Assembly: GCA_021788495.1 (NCBI GenBank)
Contig: JAJYKQ010000011.1
Location: forward strand, 1 to 23,825
Source: a bacterium
GTDB taxonomy: Bacteria; SZUA-79; Acidulodesulfobacterales; Acidulodesulfobacteraceae
DNA: 23,825 nt
Direction of reading: 5' to 3'
The notes beneath the pieces are model-generated. The model saw nothing but the letters and a program-made list of their open reading frames with translations. It searched no databases and was not told the origin of the DNA. Shown one piece after another: positions 7,838 through 14,263 of this stretch. Made by a program: the position numbers and the translations under genes. Each line of letters begins with the position of its first letter. Position 1 is the stretch's first letter.

Positions 7838-9178
7838 TTAATTTAATTTAGCACCGCTATTCTTAATGACGTTCCAGCTTTTTAAAAGTTCGTATGCAAA
7901 TCTGAACTGATTGTCTTTTTTAAAATAGACGTTAAATGTTTTATACTCTTCTTTCTCCAGATCTGTTATTTTTTTGTTTTCGGGATTTTTAAAATGGTGC
8001 ATTAAATCTACTTCTCTTAGTTTTCTTAAGGGTTTTACGAATATGAAATCTTTAGAGCTGTGAACGTAAAAATTTGGTATTACGCCGGTATCTTGAACGG
8101 ATACTCCGTTCGGAAGAAAATAAAAAGCAGTGGTAAGCCCCATGCCGGTATCGTCGGGCAGAGTAAATATCGTCTGAACCGAACCTTTTCCGAAAGTTTT
8201 AGTGCCTACTATTATTGCGCGTTTATGAACCTGCAAACTGCCTGAAGTAATCTCTGCGGCGCTTGCCGTTCCTGCATTAACCAGGACAACGATGGGATAA
8301 TCCGGCTGGACATATTTCCCTAAAGCATAATATTGGACGTCTTGAGATTTTATTCTGCCTTTTGTATAAACTATAACTCCGTTCTTTATGAAATCGCTGC
8401 AAACTTTTACGGCTTGATTCAACAATCCTCCGGGATTATTTCTGAGATCCAGTATAAGTCCTTTAATGCCGTGTTCCCTATGGCTTATAATATTCAAAGC
8501 CTTCAAAAGTTGCGAATTGGTATGCTCCTGAAAACTTGAAATTCTGACATAGCCTATGTTATTTGGAAGCAGCATATATTTCACGCTTTTCATCAGTATT
8601 TTTTTTCTCGTTAACATAAATGTTTTCGGTTTTTTAAATCCCTTTCTGTTTATTAAAAGCGTAACGGAAGTCCCTGCTTTTCCGTGCAAAAGACGCACGG
8701 CTTTCATAATATTCATCCGATATGTAGAAATACCGTTTATTTTTTCTATGATATCTCCCGCTTTTATTCCGGCTGCCGAAGCAGGCGAACCGTCTACGGG
8801 AGAAATAATAACCACGTATCCTTTTTTAGTCGATATTTTAACTCCTATACCCGTAAATTCGCCCGACGTTTCGGATTTCATCTGCCTGAATTCGCTTGGA
8901 GTAAGAAAATACGTGTGAGGGTCGAGGGTCGATATCATGCCTTCTACTGCGCCGAATACAAGCTTTTTTGACGGTTCTTTTTTTATATAATCGTTTTTAA
9001 TCAAAGCGTATACTTTCGAAAAAAGCTTTATATTTACGATGTCGCCCTGATTAAGTTTCTTAGAGCCGTTTTTATTATAATGTTTGGCAGATGCATAAAC
9101 TTTTACGGAATTTACGCAAATCGATAAAAAAAATAACGTCGAAAACAAAAATATTAAACGGCGCTTCCAGATTCCCAT
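7838..9178 (-). CDS. ctpA: Carboxy-terminal processing protease, S41 family
   Basis: The 446-residue exported serine protease of the CtpA/Prc family trims proteins from their C-termini in the envelope and in several bacteria degrades peptidoglycan hydrolases. An N-terminal hydrophobic segment (about 8-30) acts as signal or anchor. A PDZ domain spans roughly residues 105-190 (GIGVKI, SPASAAGIKAGDII). The peptidase core has LDLRNNPGGLL (243-253), the nucleophile S306 in NAGTASAAE, and the general-base K331 in FGKGSVQ. AGAGGTGA precedes the ATG. It follows an EnvC-like coiled-coil gene by 11 bases, a pairing seen in many bacteria next to ftsEX, and runs on into pyrF. Confidence 0.93.
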   Translation of the reverse strand: MGIWKRRLIFLFSTLFFLSICVNSVKVYASAKHYNKNGSKKLNQGDIVNIKLFSKVYALIKNDYIKKEPSKKLVFGAVEGMISTLDPHTYFLTPSEFRQMKSETSGEFTGIGVKISTKKGYVVIISPVDGSPASAAGIKAGDIIEKINGISTYRMNIMKAVRLLHGKAGTSVTLLINRKGFKKPKTFMLTRKKILMKSVKYMLLPNNIGYVRISSFQEHTNSQLLKALNIISHREHGIKGLILDLRNNPGGLLNQAVKVCSDFIKNGVIVYTKGRIKSQDVQYYALGKYVQPDYPIVVLVNAGTASAAEITSGSLQVHKRAIIVGTKTFGKGSVQTIFTLPDDTGMGLTTAFYFLPNGVSVQDTGVIPNFYVHSSKDFIFVKPLRKLREVDLMHHFKNPENKKITDLEKEEYKTFNVYFKKDNQFRFAYELLKSWNVIKNSGAKLN

Positions 9179-9189
9179 AATTCACCTCT

Positions 9190-9936
9190 TTATTTTATTA
9201 TTTGAAATTCTGCATCTCCATTGCGGGATTTCTTCTGCAAATTCTTAATTAATTTTATAACTTTACGTTTTAAAAGTCTATTCTTTTTATCCTTCCGTTT
9301 TTCCTTAGATTTATTATATCCTGCATATGTTTTGCCGTTATTTATCTTTAAAGATTCTATATAGTTGTTTAAACCTGTTATAAGGTCTTTTAATCTTTCC
9401 TTGGAACGCTTTATGCTTTTGAACTCTGAAGTAAAACTACTTTTTTCTTTTTTTAAATATTTTCTTAATCGTAAAAATCCGTTTCTTATTTTAACAAGCT
9501 TTAACAGCCTTGCTTCTTCATTCTTAAGCAAAATTTTTAACTGATAATTTAAGACGAAAGCATCGGTATCGCCCTTAAAATAGATTATTTCAGCTAAAAG
9601 ATACTCTTTATGAATAATAAAAATCCTTTCTATCAGACCTTCTATAAGCAATCTGTATCTTTTTATTCTCTTTTTTATTTTGCGTATTTTATTTTCATTT
9701 TTTTTTATCTTAGATTTTAATTCGTGAAGAGCGGAATCGCTATGCGCTATTTTATAAGATATTGAGGCCAATTCTTCTTTATAAAATGTTAAGCGTTTAA
9801 TTACGTAAGAGTATTTATGGCGCGTTCTTATTTTAAAAGAATATGCTGCGGAAATACTAAGGCAATAAATGAATAATGCGGCAACGATAGATATGCCGAA
9901 AAAAAATATTAACCTGTTATTATAAATTTTTTTCAT
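9190..9936 (-). CDS. Exported EnvC-like coiled-coil protein without LytM/M23 domain
   Basis: The 248-residue protein has an N-terminal hydrophobic segment (about 9-32), then a long Lys/Arg-rich helical region from about 45 to 195, most of it predicted coiled coil. Residues about 95-165 match the hairpin pattern of EnvC-type murein hydrolase activators: an Arg-rich helix, an EYLLAEIIYFKGD turn, then paired helices ending in RKYLKKEK. EnvC continues into a LytM (peptidase M23-like) domain that activates amidases. Here the chain ends after a basic tail (about 200-248), 11 bases before ctpA, and no M23 sequence follows. Position beside ctpA and near ftsEX supports a role as the FtsX-binding periplasmic partner. 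That role is inferred, and a plain coiled-coil protein remains possible. Confidence 0.7.
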   Translation of the reverse strand: MKKIYNNRLIFFFGISIVAALFIYCLSISAAYSFKIRTRHKYSYVIKRLTFYKEELASISYKIAHSDSALHELKSKIKKNENKIRKIKKRIKRYRLLIEGLIERIFIIHKEYLLAEIIYFKGDTDAFVLNYQLKILLKNEEARLLKLVKIRNGFLRLRKYLKKEKSSFTSEFKSIKRSKERLKDLITGLNNYIESLKINNGKTYAGYNKSKEKRKDKKNRLLKRKVIKLIKNLQKKSRNGDAEFQIIK

Positions 9937-9940
9937 CCAT

Positions 9941-9994
9941 ATAAAAATAAAATCCAGCTACCATTAGCAAATATTTTATTTAAATGATAGCTGG
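9941..9994 (-). terminator. Rho-independent terminator after lipoprotein gene 1
   Basis: The arms 9983-9994 and 9954-9965 pair at 11 of 12 positions around a 17-base loop. On the - strand the stem is followed by ATTTTATTTTTAT. It lies just after the lipoprotein stop at 10015, and its T-run ends four bases before the start codon of the EnvC-like gene. Confidence 0.7.
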
Positions 9995-10014
9995 CGAAAT
10001 TTAAATCCCTATCC

Positions 10015-10248
10015 TTAGCTTTTTGCTTTGGCAGTTGTTGCTGCTTTTTTGGCAGTTGTTGCTGCTTTTTTGGCAGTTGTTGCTGCTTTTTTGGCAGTTG
10101 TTGCTGCTTTTTTGGTAGGTTTAGCAACCGTCGCCTTTTTGGCTACCGCCGGTTTTGACGGGGCGGACGGTTTCTTTGCGCAACCGGAAAATGCGAGCGC
10201 CGATACGGTTAAAAACACTCCTAAAACTAATACTGTAAGCTTTTTCAA
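10015..10248 (-). CDS. Small Lys/Ala/Thr-rich lipoprotein with heptad tandem repeats (copy 1)
   Basis: The 77-residue protein has a lipoprotein signal peptide (residues 1-22, lipobox AFSGC with lipidated C23) and a mature tail of low complexity. The tail carries four perfect copies of KKAATTA encoded by 21-base repeats. It should be a very basic, extended peptide anchored by lipid, in the outer or inner membrane. The start is TTG: a perfect AAAGGAGGTGA lies upstream at 10255-10265, and the signal peptide begins correctly there. The promoter, leader and signal peptide are almost identical to those of a second gene at 11690-11923, while the tail differs. No known family was recognised; the coding call rests on the signal peptide, lipobox and paralogue. 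Confidence 0.85.
   Translation of the reverse strand: MKKLTVLVLGVFLTVSALAFSGCAKKPSAPSKPAVAKKATVAKPTKKAATTAKKAATTAKKAATTAKKAATTAKAKS
10030..10113. repeat. Four perfect 21-base tandem repeats
   Basis: The units begin at 10030, 10051, 10072 and 10093 and are identical. Each encodes one KKAATTA heptad on the - strand, so loss or gain of units keeps the lipoprotein frame. There are no spacers, so it is not a CRISPR array. Confidence 0.95.
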
Positions 10249-10254
10249 ATTTTA

Positions 10255-10265
10255 TCACCTCCTTT
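10255..10265 (-). promoter_or_regulatory. Full-length Shine-Dalgarno of lipoprotein gene 1
   Basis: AAAGGAGGTGA on the - strand complements the typical 16S rRNA 3' end over all its bases and sits 9 bases (from GGAGG) before a TTG. It fixes the start and suggests strong translation. Confidence 0.85.
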
Positions 10266-10274
10266 AACTTTTTT

Positions 10275-10303
10275 ATTCTATTTTTAGTAAAGAATTTTGT
10301 CAA
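10275..10303 (-). promoter_or_regulatory. Sigma-70-type promoter of lipoprotein gene 1
   Basis: A perfect TTGACA (10298-10303), a 17-base spacer and TAGAAT (10275-10280) on the - strand lie about 27 bases before the TTG start. Confidence 0.75.
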
Positions 10304-10324
10304 GAAAAATTTTTATTTGTGCCT

Positions 10325-10350
10325 CTCCCCTCCTTTAAGAAGGAGGGGAG
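10325..10350. repeat. GC-rich palindrome, short copy of a dispersed repeat
   Basis: CTCCCCTCCTT (10325-10335) pairs perfectly with 10340-10350 around a 4-base loop. The same palindrome, in the opposite orientation and with an extra hairpin, is at 22797-22847. This copy lies between the stop of the exported-protein gene and the lipoprotein 1 promoter, and lacks the second stem. The remaining bases to 10469 show nothing clear. Confidence 0.8.
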
Positions 10351-10469
10351 CTATTAAGAAAAATCAGCAGGAAAAATCGGATTAATTTAAAGGATGCGCC
10401 GTATTAATTTTCCTCAATAAGAGTTTTATATATTAATCGACTTTATAGTATGCAGAAAATAAAATCTCT

Positions 10470-11477
10470 TTAATATGCAAGCCCGTATAAAATCATCTGT
10501 TTAAGAGATCCTTGAATAGAACCTGGCATACCCATATGTGTCATAAAAGCCACCATGCCGGCATCTGCAAAATAATATTTCATTCTCCACATTTCTCCGA
10601 GTATAGAAACATCGGTATAATTTCCCGACCTGTATATAAGTATTTCAACAGGATAAGACGGACTGTGGTCGATACCTGGGAACTTATAGGAAGAAGTAGC
10701 CCTTGCTCCGCTGTCTATTTCTATCGAATGCCTTTCCGTCGAGTTTCTTGTAACGCCTATTTCTATAAATCCTATAGAAGGCTTTTCTATCTTGTAAACT
10801 AAATGCCATCCTCCATTATTACGCCCTATGCCCTTTAAAACTAAATCTGCTACTCCAAGCAAATTTGAATCGGTACTTCCTGAATAATTTGATATCTGGT
10901 CAACGCTTCCTGGGAATGAGCCTCCGCCTATTCCGCCCGGAAACCTTCCCGTCCTCATAGGACCGTACTGGCTGTTTGACGGCGTTCCGCCTATCGCTTC
11001 TCTTATTATGCTTTTCAAATAGTTATTGACTTCAACTGCATAAGTTGCATAAGAATTGCCGGAAAAAGTCCTCGCCAACGCAGGCAAATTCACCATACTA
11101 ACGACTACGCCCTGATTAGGAGTATTATAAACGGCTATTCTTAAAGGCAGTCCAAAAGCTCCAAGAGGATAGTTTCCATTATCCGTCATATATTTGTCAT
11201 AAACACTGTCTGTTGCAACTATAACCGTTGAATGGTAAGAGTCTCCGGATGGAAGAGAAGTATTAAATTTGCCTATAACCTTCCAATGATGCGCGTTCAG
11301 TGCGTTTTCTACTTTTTGCGTTACGGATGAAATGCTTCCTGGGACATTGACGGCAACATTAGTAAAAACACCGTAATCTGCTGCATAAACGCTATCGGCA
11401 ATTAACAGAACCGGTAGAAACGCAAAAACTAAAAAAAACAAAAATTTTAACTTAAACAATTTCATAACTTTTTTCAT
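10470..11477 (-). CDS. Exported protein of unknown function, possibly DUF302-like in its N-terminal half
   Basis: The 335-residue protein has a clear signal peptide (Lys-rich start, hydrophobic core 8-27, cleavage after VYA at 30-32), so it is secreted or periplasmic. Residues about 45-140 hold an alpha/beta region with PLRIAVYNTPNQGVVVSMV (111-129), which recalls the DUF302 pattern of a strand, 'vy' and a gap followed by 'v.v..vn'. A Gly/Pro-rich linker (175-192) separates a second domain (about 205-335) with strands such as HLVYKIEKPSIGFIEI and a Tyr/Met-rich end. The mature protein has no cysteine and no catalytic motif was recognised. ATG follows GGAGG at good distance. It lies on the same strand between two paralogous lipoprotein genes, suggesting a surface-related role. 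The DUF302 link is tentative. Confidence 0.7.
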   Translation of the reverse strand: MKKVMKLFKLKFLFFLVFAFLPVLLIADSVYAADYGVFTNVAVNVPGSISSVTQKVENALNAHHWKVIGKFNTSLPSGDSYHSTVIVATDSVYDKYMTDNGNYPLGAFGLPLRIAVYNTPNQGVVVSMVNLPALARTFSGNSYATYAVEVNNYLKSIIREAIGGTPSNSQYGPMRTGRFPGGIGGGSFPGSVDQISNYSGSTDSNLLGVADLVLKGIGRNNGGWHLVYKIEKPSIGFIEIGVTRNSTERHSIEIDSGARATSSYKFPGIDHSPSYPVEILIYRSGNYTDVSILGEMWRMKYYFADAGMVAFMTHMGMPGSIQGSLKQMILYGLAY

Positions 11478-11610
11478 TACTTTTCCTCCATTTTTTTAAA
11501 TAACAATAAAATAATAAATTAACATAAATGTACTGCTTGCATAGTTTGTAAATTGTAAAAATTTTATAGTTCAAAAAAGAAACAGATAGACAAAATATCG
11601 GCTACGGTAT

Positions 11611-11666
11611 AAAAAAATAATTATTAAACCGCTTTCTATGCTAATATAAACAAGCATAGAAAGCGG
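11611..11666 (-). terminator. Rho-independent terminator after lipoprotein gene 2
   Basis: A perfect 14-base stem (11653-11666 with 11629-11642) with a 10-base loop is followed on the - strand by TTTAATAATTATTTTTTT. It lies just after the lipoprotein stop at 11690. The remaining bases to the next gene start (11478-11610) show only A/T-rich sequence and a ribosome binding site. Confidence 0.85.
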
Positions 11667-11689
11667 CAAAAAAAATTCAAATCAAAACC

Positions 11690-11923
11690 TTAGCTGTTTG
11701 CCTTAGGAGCCGCAGGAGCCTTAGGGGCTTTAGGAGCCTTAGCTGCCGCTTTTTTAGCAGGAGCAACAGGGGCCGCCTTAGCTGCCGCTTTTTTAGCAGG
11801 AGCAACAGGGGCCGCAGGAGCCTTAGGAGCCGGTTTAGCAGTCTGTTTTTTTGCGCAGCCGGAAAATGCAAGCGCCGACACTGTTAAAAACACTCCCAAA
11901 ACTAATACTGTAAGCTTTTTCAA
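11690..11923 (-). CDS. Small Lys/Ala/Pro-rich lipoprotein with tandem repeats (copy 2)
   Basis: This 77-residue paralogue of the gene at 10015-10248 has the same first 26 residues, including signal peptide, lipobox AFSGC and C23, and the same length. Its mature tail is different: two copies of a 13-residue unit based on APVAPAKKAAAKA, then APKAPKAPAAPKA. It is strongly basic and proline-rich, and probably extended. The start is TTG with the same full Shine-Dalgarno. A strong terminator follows the gene, so it is probably monocistronic. No family was recognised; repeats of this type are reminiscent of histone-H1-like or AlgP-like tails, but the lipobox puts this protein outside the cytoplasm. 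Confidence 0.85.
   Translation of the reverse strand: MKKLTVLVLGVFLTVSALAFSGCAKKQTAKPAPKAPAAPVAPAKKAAAKAAPVAPAKKAAAKAPKAPKAPAAPKANS
11736..11813. repeat. Two perfect 39-base tandem repeats
   Basis: The units 11736-11774 and 11775-11813 are identical and encode a 13-residue Ala/Lys/Pro unit in the tail of lipoprotein 2. As in copy 1, the unit is a multiple of three. Confidence 0.95.
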
Positions 11924-11929
11924 ATTTTA

Positions 11930-11940
11930 TCACCTCCTTT
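11930..11940 (-). promoter_or_regulatory. Full-length Shine-Dalgarno of lipoprotein gene 2
   Basis: AAAGGAGGTGA on the - strand, at the same distance from a TTG start as in copy 1, is retained in both copies. Confidence 0.85.
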
Positions 11941-11949
11941 AATTTTTTT

Positions 11950-11979
11950 ATTCTATATTTTAGCAAAGAATTTTGTCAA
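11950..11979 (-). promoter_or_regulatory. Sigma-70-type promoter of lipoprotein gene 2
   Basis: TTGACA (11974-11979) with TAGAAT (11950-11955) at an 18-base spacer, or TATAGA (11952-11957) at 16. It is divergent from the thiE promoter. Confidence 0.7.
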
Positions 11980-11990
11980 GAAAATTTTTG

Positions 11991-12021
11991 TTGAAAAAAT
12001 CCATTGAAAAATATATATAAT
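11991..12021 (+). promoter_or_regulatory. Probable promoter of thiE-ftsE-ftsX
   Basis: TTGAAA (11991-11996) is followed by TATATA at 12014 (17-base spacer) or TATAAT at 12016 (19-base spacer). Transcription would start within the adjacent palindrome, leaving a leader of about 16 bases without a Shine-Dalgarno. Confidence 0.45.
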
Positions 12022-12045
12022 ATATTATCATATATATGATAATAT
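12022..12045. promoter_or_regulatory. Perfect 24-base palindrome over the thiE start codon
   Basis: The 24 bases read the same on both strands, contain only two G-C pairs, and end inside the thiE ATG. The placement over the predicted transcription start suits an operator or a start-codon-masking hairpin. No regulator was identified. Confidence 0.5.
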
Positions 12046-12697
12046 GAAAACTTATAATTTTCAAATAATAACAAGGGATTTTTCATTTGAAGAACGCTTT
12101 GGATATCTTAGCGAAATAGCCTTGGCATCGGCAGAAAGTTCGGCGGACGTCCTGCAGTTAAGAAATAAAAATATTTCATCGCGCAATCTTTATGAATGCG
12201 CAGTTTTTTTAAAAAAAAAGTTTAAGGATATAAACAGTAATAAAAAACCTCTTCTAATTATAAACGACAGGCCTGATATTGCTCATATTGCAGGTGCAGA
12301 CGGCGTGCATGTCGGGCAGGATGATTTTCCTGCGGCGCTGATTAAGAAATTTTTTCCGAATTTAATAATAGGAGTAAGCGCGGAAAATGCAAAACAGGCC
12401 CAGGTTGCGGAAAAAGAAGGAGCGGATTATATAGGAGCCGGCCCTGTATATCCTACATCTTCAAAACAGGATGCCGGTGATTTAATGACAAAAGAAAATT
12501 TAGACGCAGTTTGCTTTGCCGTCAAAATACCTGTTATAGCAATCGGCGGGGTTACGGACGATAAGATTGAAGAACTTGCTGAATCGGGAGTAAGAGGGGC
12601 AGCTGTGATCGGCGCAATTTCTAATTCTAAAAACCTGTTGTCGGCGGCTGTAAATTTTAGAAAGAATATAGATAAATTTTTTAAACTAAAACAATAA
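12044..12697 (+). CDS. thiE: Thiamine-phosphate synthase
   Basis: ThiE joins hydroxymethylpyrimidine diphosphate and thiazole phosphate to make thiamine monophosphate. The 217-residue TIM-barrel shows family motifs in order: LQLRNKNIS (37-45), NDRPDIAH (74-81), GVHVGQDDFP (86-95), GADYIGAGPVYPTSSK (126-141) and IPVIAIGGV, then GAAVIGAI near the C-terminus. ATG at 12044 lies within a palindrome and has no evident Shine-Dalgarno. ftsE begins 23 bases after the stop, so thiE probably leads a thiE-ftsE-ftsX transcript. The related TenI-type proteins lack synthase activity, but the intact phosphate-binding GPVYPT region favours ThiE. Confidence 0.9.
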   Translation: MKTYNFQIITRDFSFEERFGYLSEIALASAESSADVLQLRNKNISSRNLYECAVFLKKKFKDINSNKKPLLIINDRPDIAHIAGADGVHVGQDDFPAALIKKFFPNLIIGVSAENAKQAQVAEKEGADYIGAGPVYPTSSKQDAGDLMTKENLDAVCFAVKIPVIAIGGVTDDKIEELAESGVRGAAVIGAISNSKNLLSAAVNFRKNIDKFFKLKQ

Positions 12698-12720
12698 AAA
12701 AATAAAATTGAGGGTTTTTC

Positions 12721-13362
12721 TTGATAGAATTCAGTCACGTTTATAAAAATTACGATAAAAATTATATATTAAGAGACTTGAATTTTTCAGTAGATAAAGG
12801 AGAATTTATTTTTATAACGGGACCTTCTGGCGCAGGTAAAACTACAACCCTGAAAATTCTAAACGCTTTGGAAAAACCTACCCACGGCGCGGTAAGATTT
12901 ATGGGAACCGAAATAAACGATATCAAAAAAAGCGATATACCTTTTTTAAGAAGAAAAATAGGGTTTGTTTTTCAAGATTTCAAGCTTCTTCCAAAAAGAA
13001 CGGTGTTTCAGAACGTAGCCCTGGGTCTTGAAGTTTCCGGAATCTTTGGAGACATTATCAATAAAAACGTTTCAGAAATATTAAAGGCGGTTGAGCTTTA
13101 TACAAAAAAAAACGAATATCCGTTAAGCCTATCGGGAGGCGAACAGCAAAGAGTCGCCATTGCAAGAGCGCTCGTACAGAATCCTCAAGTTTTGCTTGCG
13201 GACGAACCTACCGGAAATTTAGACGAGGAAACGTCAAAAATTATAGTCAATATAATAAAATCTTTTAACAATAGAGGCACCACTGTAATGTTGGCTACGC
13301 ACGATAAACATCTTATAGCTGAAATTAGCAGGGCAAGGGTAATTGATATCACAAAAGTTTAA
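12721..13362 (+). CDS. ftsE: Cell-division ATP-binding protein FtsE
   Basis: FtsE is the ATPase of the FtsEX complex, which sits at the divisome and switches on septal peptidoglycan hydrolysis through a periplasmic partner. The 213 residues hold a full ABC ATPase: Walker A GPSGAGKTT (34-42), Q-loop FVFQDF, signature LSLSGGEQQRVAIARAL (135-151), Walker B VLLADEPTGNLDEE (157-170) and the switch His in MLATHDKH. The start is TTG, six bases after GAGGG. It overlaps ftsX by 20 bases. Unlike the usual order, the EnvC-like gene and ctpA are not downstream but about 2.8 kb to the left on the other strand. Confidence 0.95.
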   Translation: MIEFSHVYKNYDKNYILRDLNFSVDKGEFIFITGPSGAGKTTTLKILNALEKPTHGAVRFMGTEINDIKKSDIPFLRRKIGFVFQDFKLLPKRTVFQNVALGLEVSGIFGDIINKNVSEILKAVELYTKKNEYPLSLSGGEQQRVAIARALVQNPQVLLADEPTGNLDEETSKIIVNIIKSFNNRGTTVMLATHDKHLIAEISRARVIDITKV

Positions 13363-14242
13363 ATATCTAATAAATTATTTTAAAATTGCTTTCTTCAATA
13401 TCAAGTCCGATATTGCCGGTAATTTTTTTGCTTTTTTAATAATGTTTTTTTCTTTTTTTATAATGCTGTTTTTTCTTTTGTGTTACGTTAATATTTACAA
13501 CTATATGAAACTTTTTCAAAAAAACAACGTTATGATAGTTTTTTTGAAAAACGGATCAGACAAAAAAACGAAAAAAAATATAATTAATTTTATACATAAA
13601 ATAAAAGGAGTAAAAAAAATAAGTTATTACGACGATAAATCTTCAATGAATTTTTTAACCGAAAAATTAAAAAATTTGAAATCGATTTTAAAAAATGTTA
13701 ATCCAAAAACTATGCCGTCGTTCATTAAAATTCATTTCAATAAATATGCGGTAAGTTCTATATATCTAAGCAATATTTATCTCAGGCTGATCTCTTTTAA
13801 AGGAATTAAATTAGTTTACTATAATAAAATGCTTGAAAATAAAATAGTTCAGTTTATGTTTTTCACAAAAGTAGTAGGTTTTATTTTATTTTTATTTTTA
13901 TTTATTCTTTCTGTTTTTATTTCCTACAGCGCAATAAAACTCGTCATACTCCGAAAACAGAACGAAATAGAAATACTAAAGCTTATAGGAGCCACGGACG
14001 GCTATATAAGAGTGCCTATGTTCATAGAGGGAGAAATAGGGGCGATTTTAGCCTTTTTAGTTTCTATATTTTTTCTTTTCGCAATTTATAAGATATTTAT
14101 ATTTTACGGGTTTGACGGTTTTCTGAATTTTTTTCATATTAAAATAATTTTTTTAAACTTCGGACAGATGGCCGCCGTATTTATAATAGCTTTAATATCA
14201 GGCATCGCAGGAACGTATATATCATCAAGAAAATTCTTCTGA
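13343..14242 (+). CDS. ftsX: Cell-division membrane protein FtsX
   Basis: The 299-residue inner-membrane partner of FtsE has the FtsX layout: a TM segment at about 28-50, a large extracytoplasmic loop (about 52-170) that in other bacteria binds a hydrolase activator such as EnvC, then TMs near 175-198, 228-252 and 275-295. The conserved cytoplasmic coupling region is seen as KQNEIEILKLIGATDGYIRVP (205-225). The sequence is very rich in Phe, Ile and Lys and the loop is highly basic, like the EnvC-like protein at 9190-9936. TTG start with AAGGG upstream, inside the end of ftsE. It converges with cobQ, leaving only 21 bases between the stops. Confidence 0.93.
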   Translation: MISQKFKYLINYFKIAFFNIKSDIAGNFFAFLIMFFSFFIMLFFLLCYVNIYNYMKLFQKNNVMIVFLKNGSDKKTKKNIINFIHKIKGVKKISYYDDKSSMNFLTEKLKNLKSILKNVNPKTMPSFIKIHFNKYAVSSIYLSNIYLRLISFKGIKLVYYNKMLENKIVQFMFFTKVVGFILFLFLFILSVFISYSAIKLVILRKQNEIEILKLIGATDGYIRVPMFIEGEIGAILAFLVSIFFLFAIYKIFIFYGFDGFLNFFHIKIIFLNFGQMAAVFIIALISGIAGTYISSRKFF

Positions 14243-14263
14243 TGCTGGGTTTAAAAATTAGAT

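Larger units (their letters stand above)
10171..10315 (-). repeat. Direct repeat, left copy: shared promoter, leader and signal-peptide module
   Basis: This segment matches 11846-11990 nearly base for base across the promoter, ribosome binding site and first 26 codons of both lipoproteins. The coding differences seen are synonymous changes. The similarity stops at the mature tail. Confidence 0.9.
11846..11990 (-). repeat. Direct repeat, right copy: shared promoter, leader and signal-peptide module
   Basis: This is the partner of 10171-10315, in the same orientation. Besides scattered substitutions there is a one-base difference in the promoter spacer. Confidence 0.9.

Noticed and set aside
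8556..8918. 120-codon open frame opposite ctpA
   Set aside because: ctpA has full catalytic and PDZ motifs on the other strand; long antisense frames are expected opposite AT-rich coding sequence.
10030..10113. Possible CRISPR array
   Set aside because: The units are directly tandem without spacers and encode in-frame heptads.
9933..10127. Open frame with repeated LPKKQQQ units on the - strand
   Set aside because: It is the same repeat read in another frame of the lipoprotein gene, with no start signals, and it runs through the terminator.
10028..10267. Open frame opposite lipoprotein 1 (79 codons, repeated Ala/Val-rich hydrophobic)
   Set aside because: It is the antisense image of the 21-base repeats and of the signal-peptide region. 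It has no ribosome binding site, while the other strand has promoter, Shine-Dalgarno and lipobox.
11677..11871. Leu/Arg-rich open frame over lipoprotein 2
   Set aside because: It is a frame-shifted reading of the tandem repeats; the true frame has the conserved signal peptide.
14243..14263. Terminator between convergent ftsX and cobQ
   Set aside because: The 21-base gap holds no stem that I can see.
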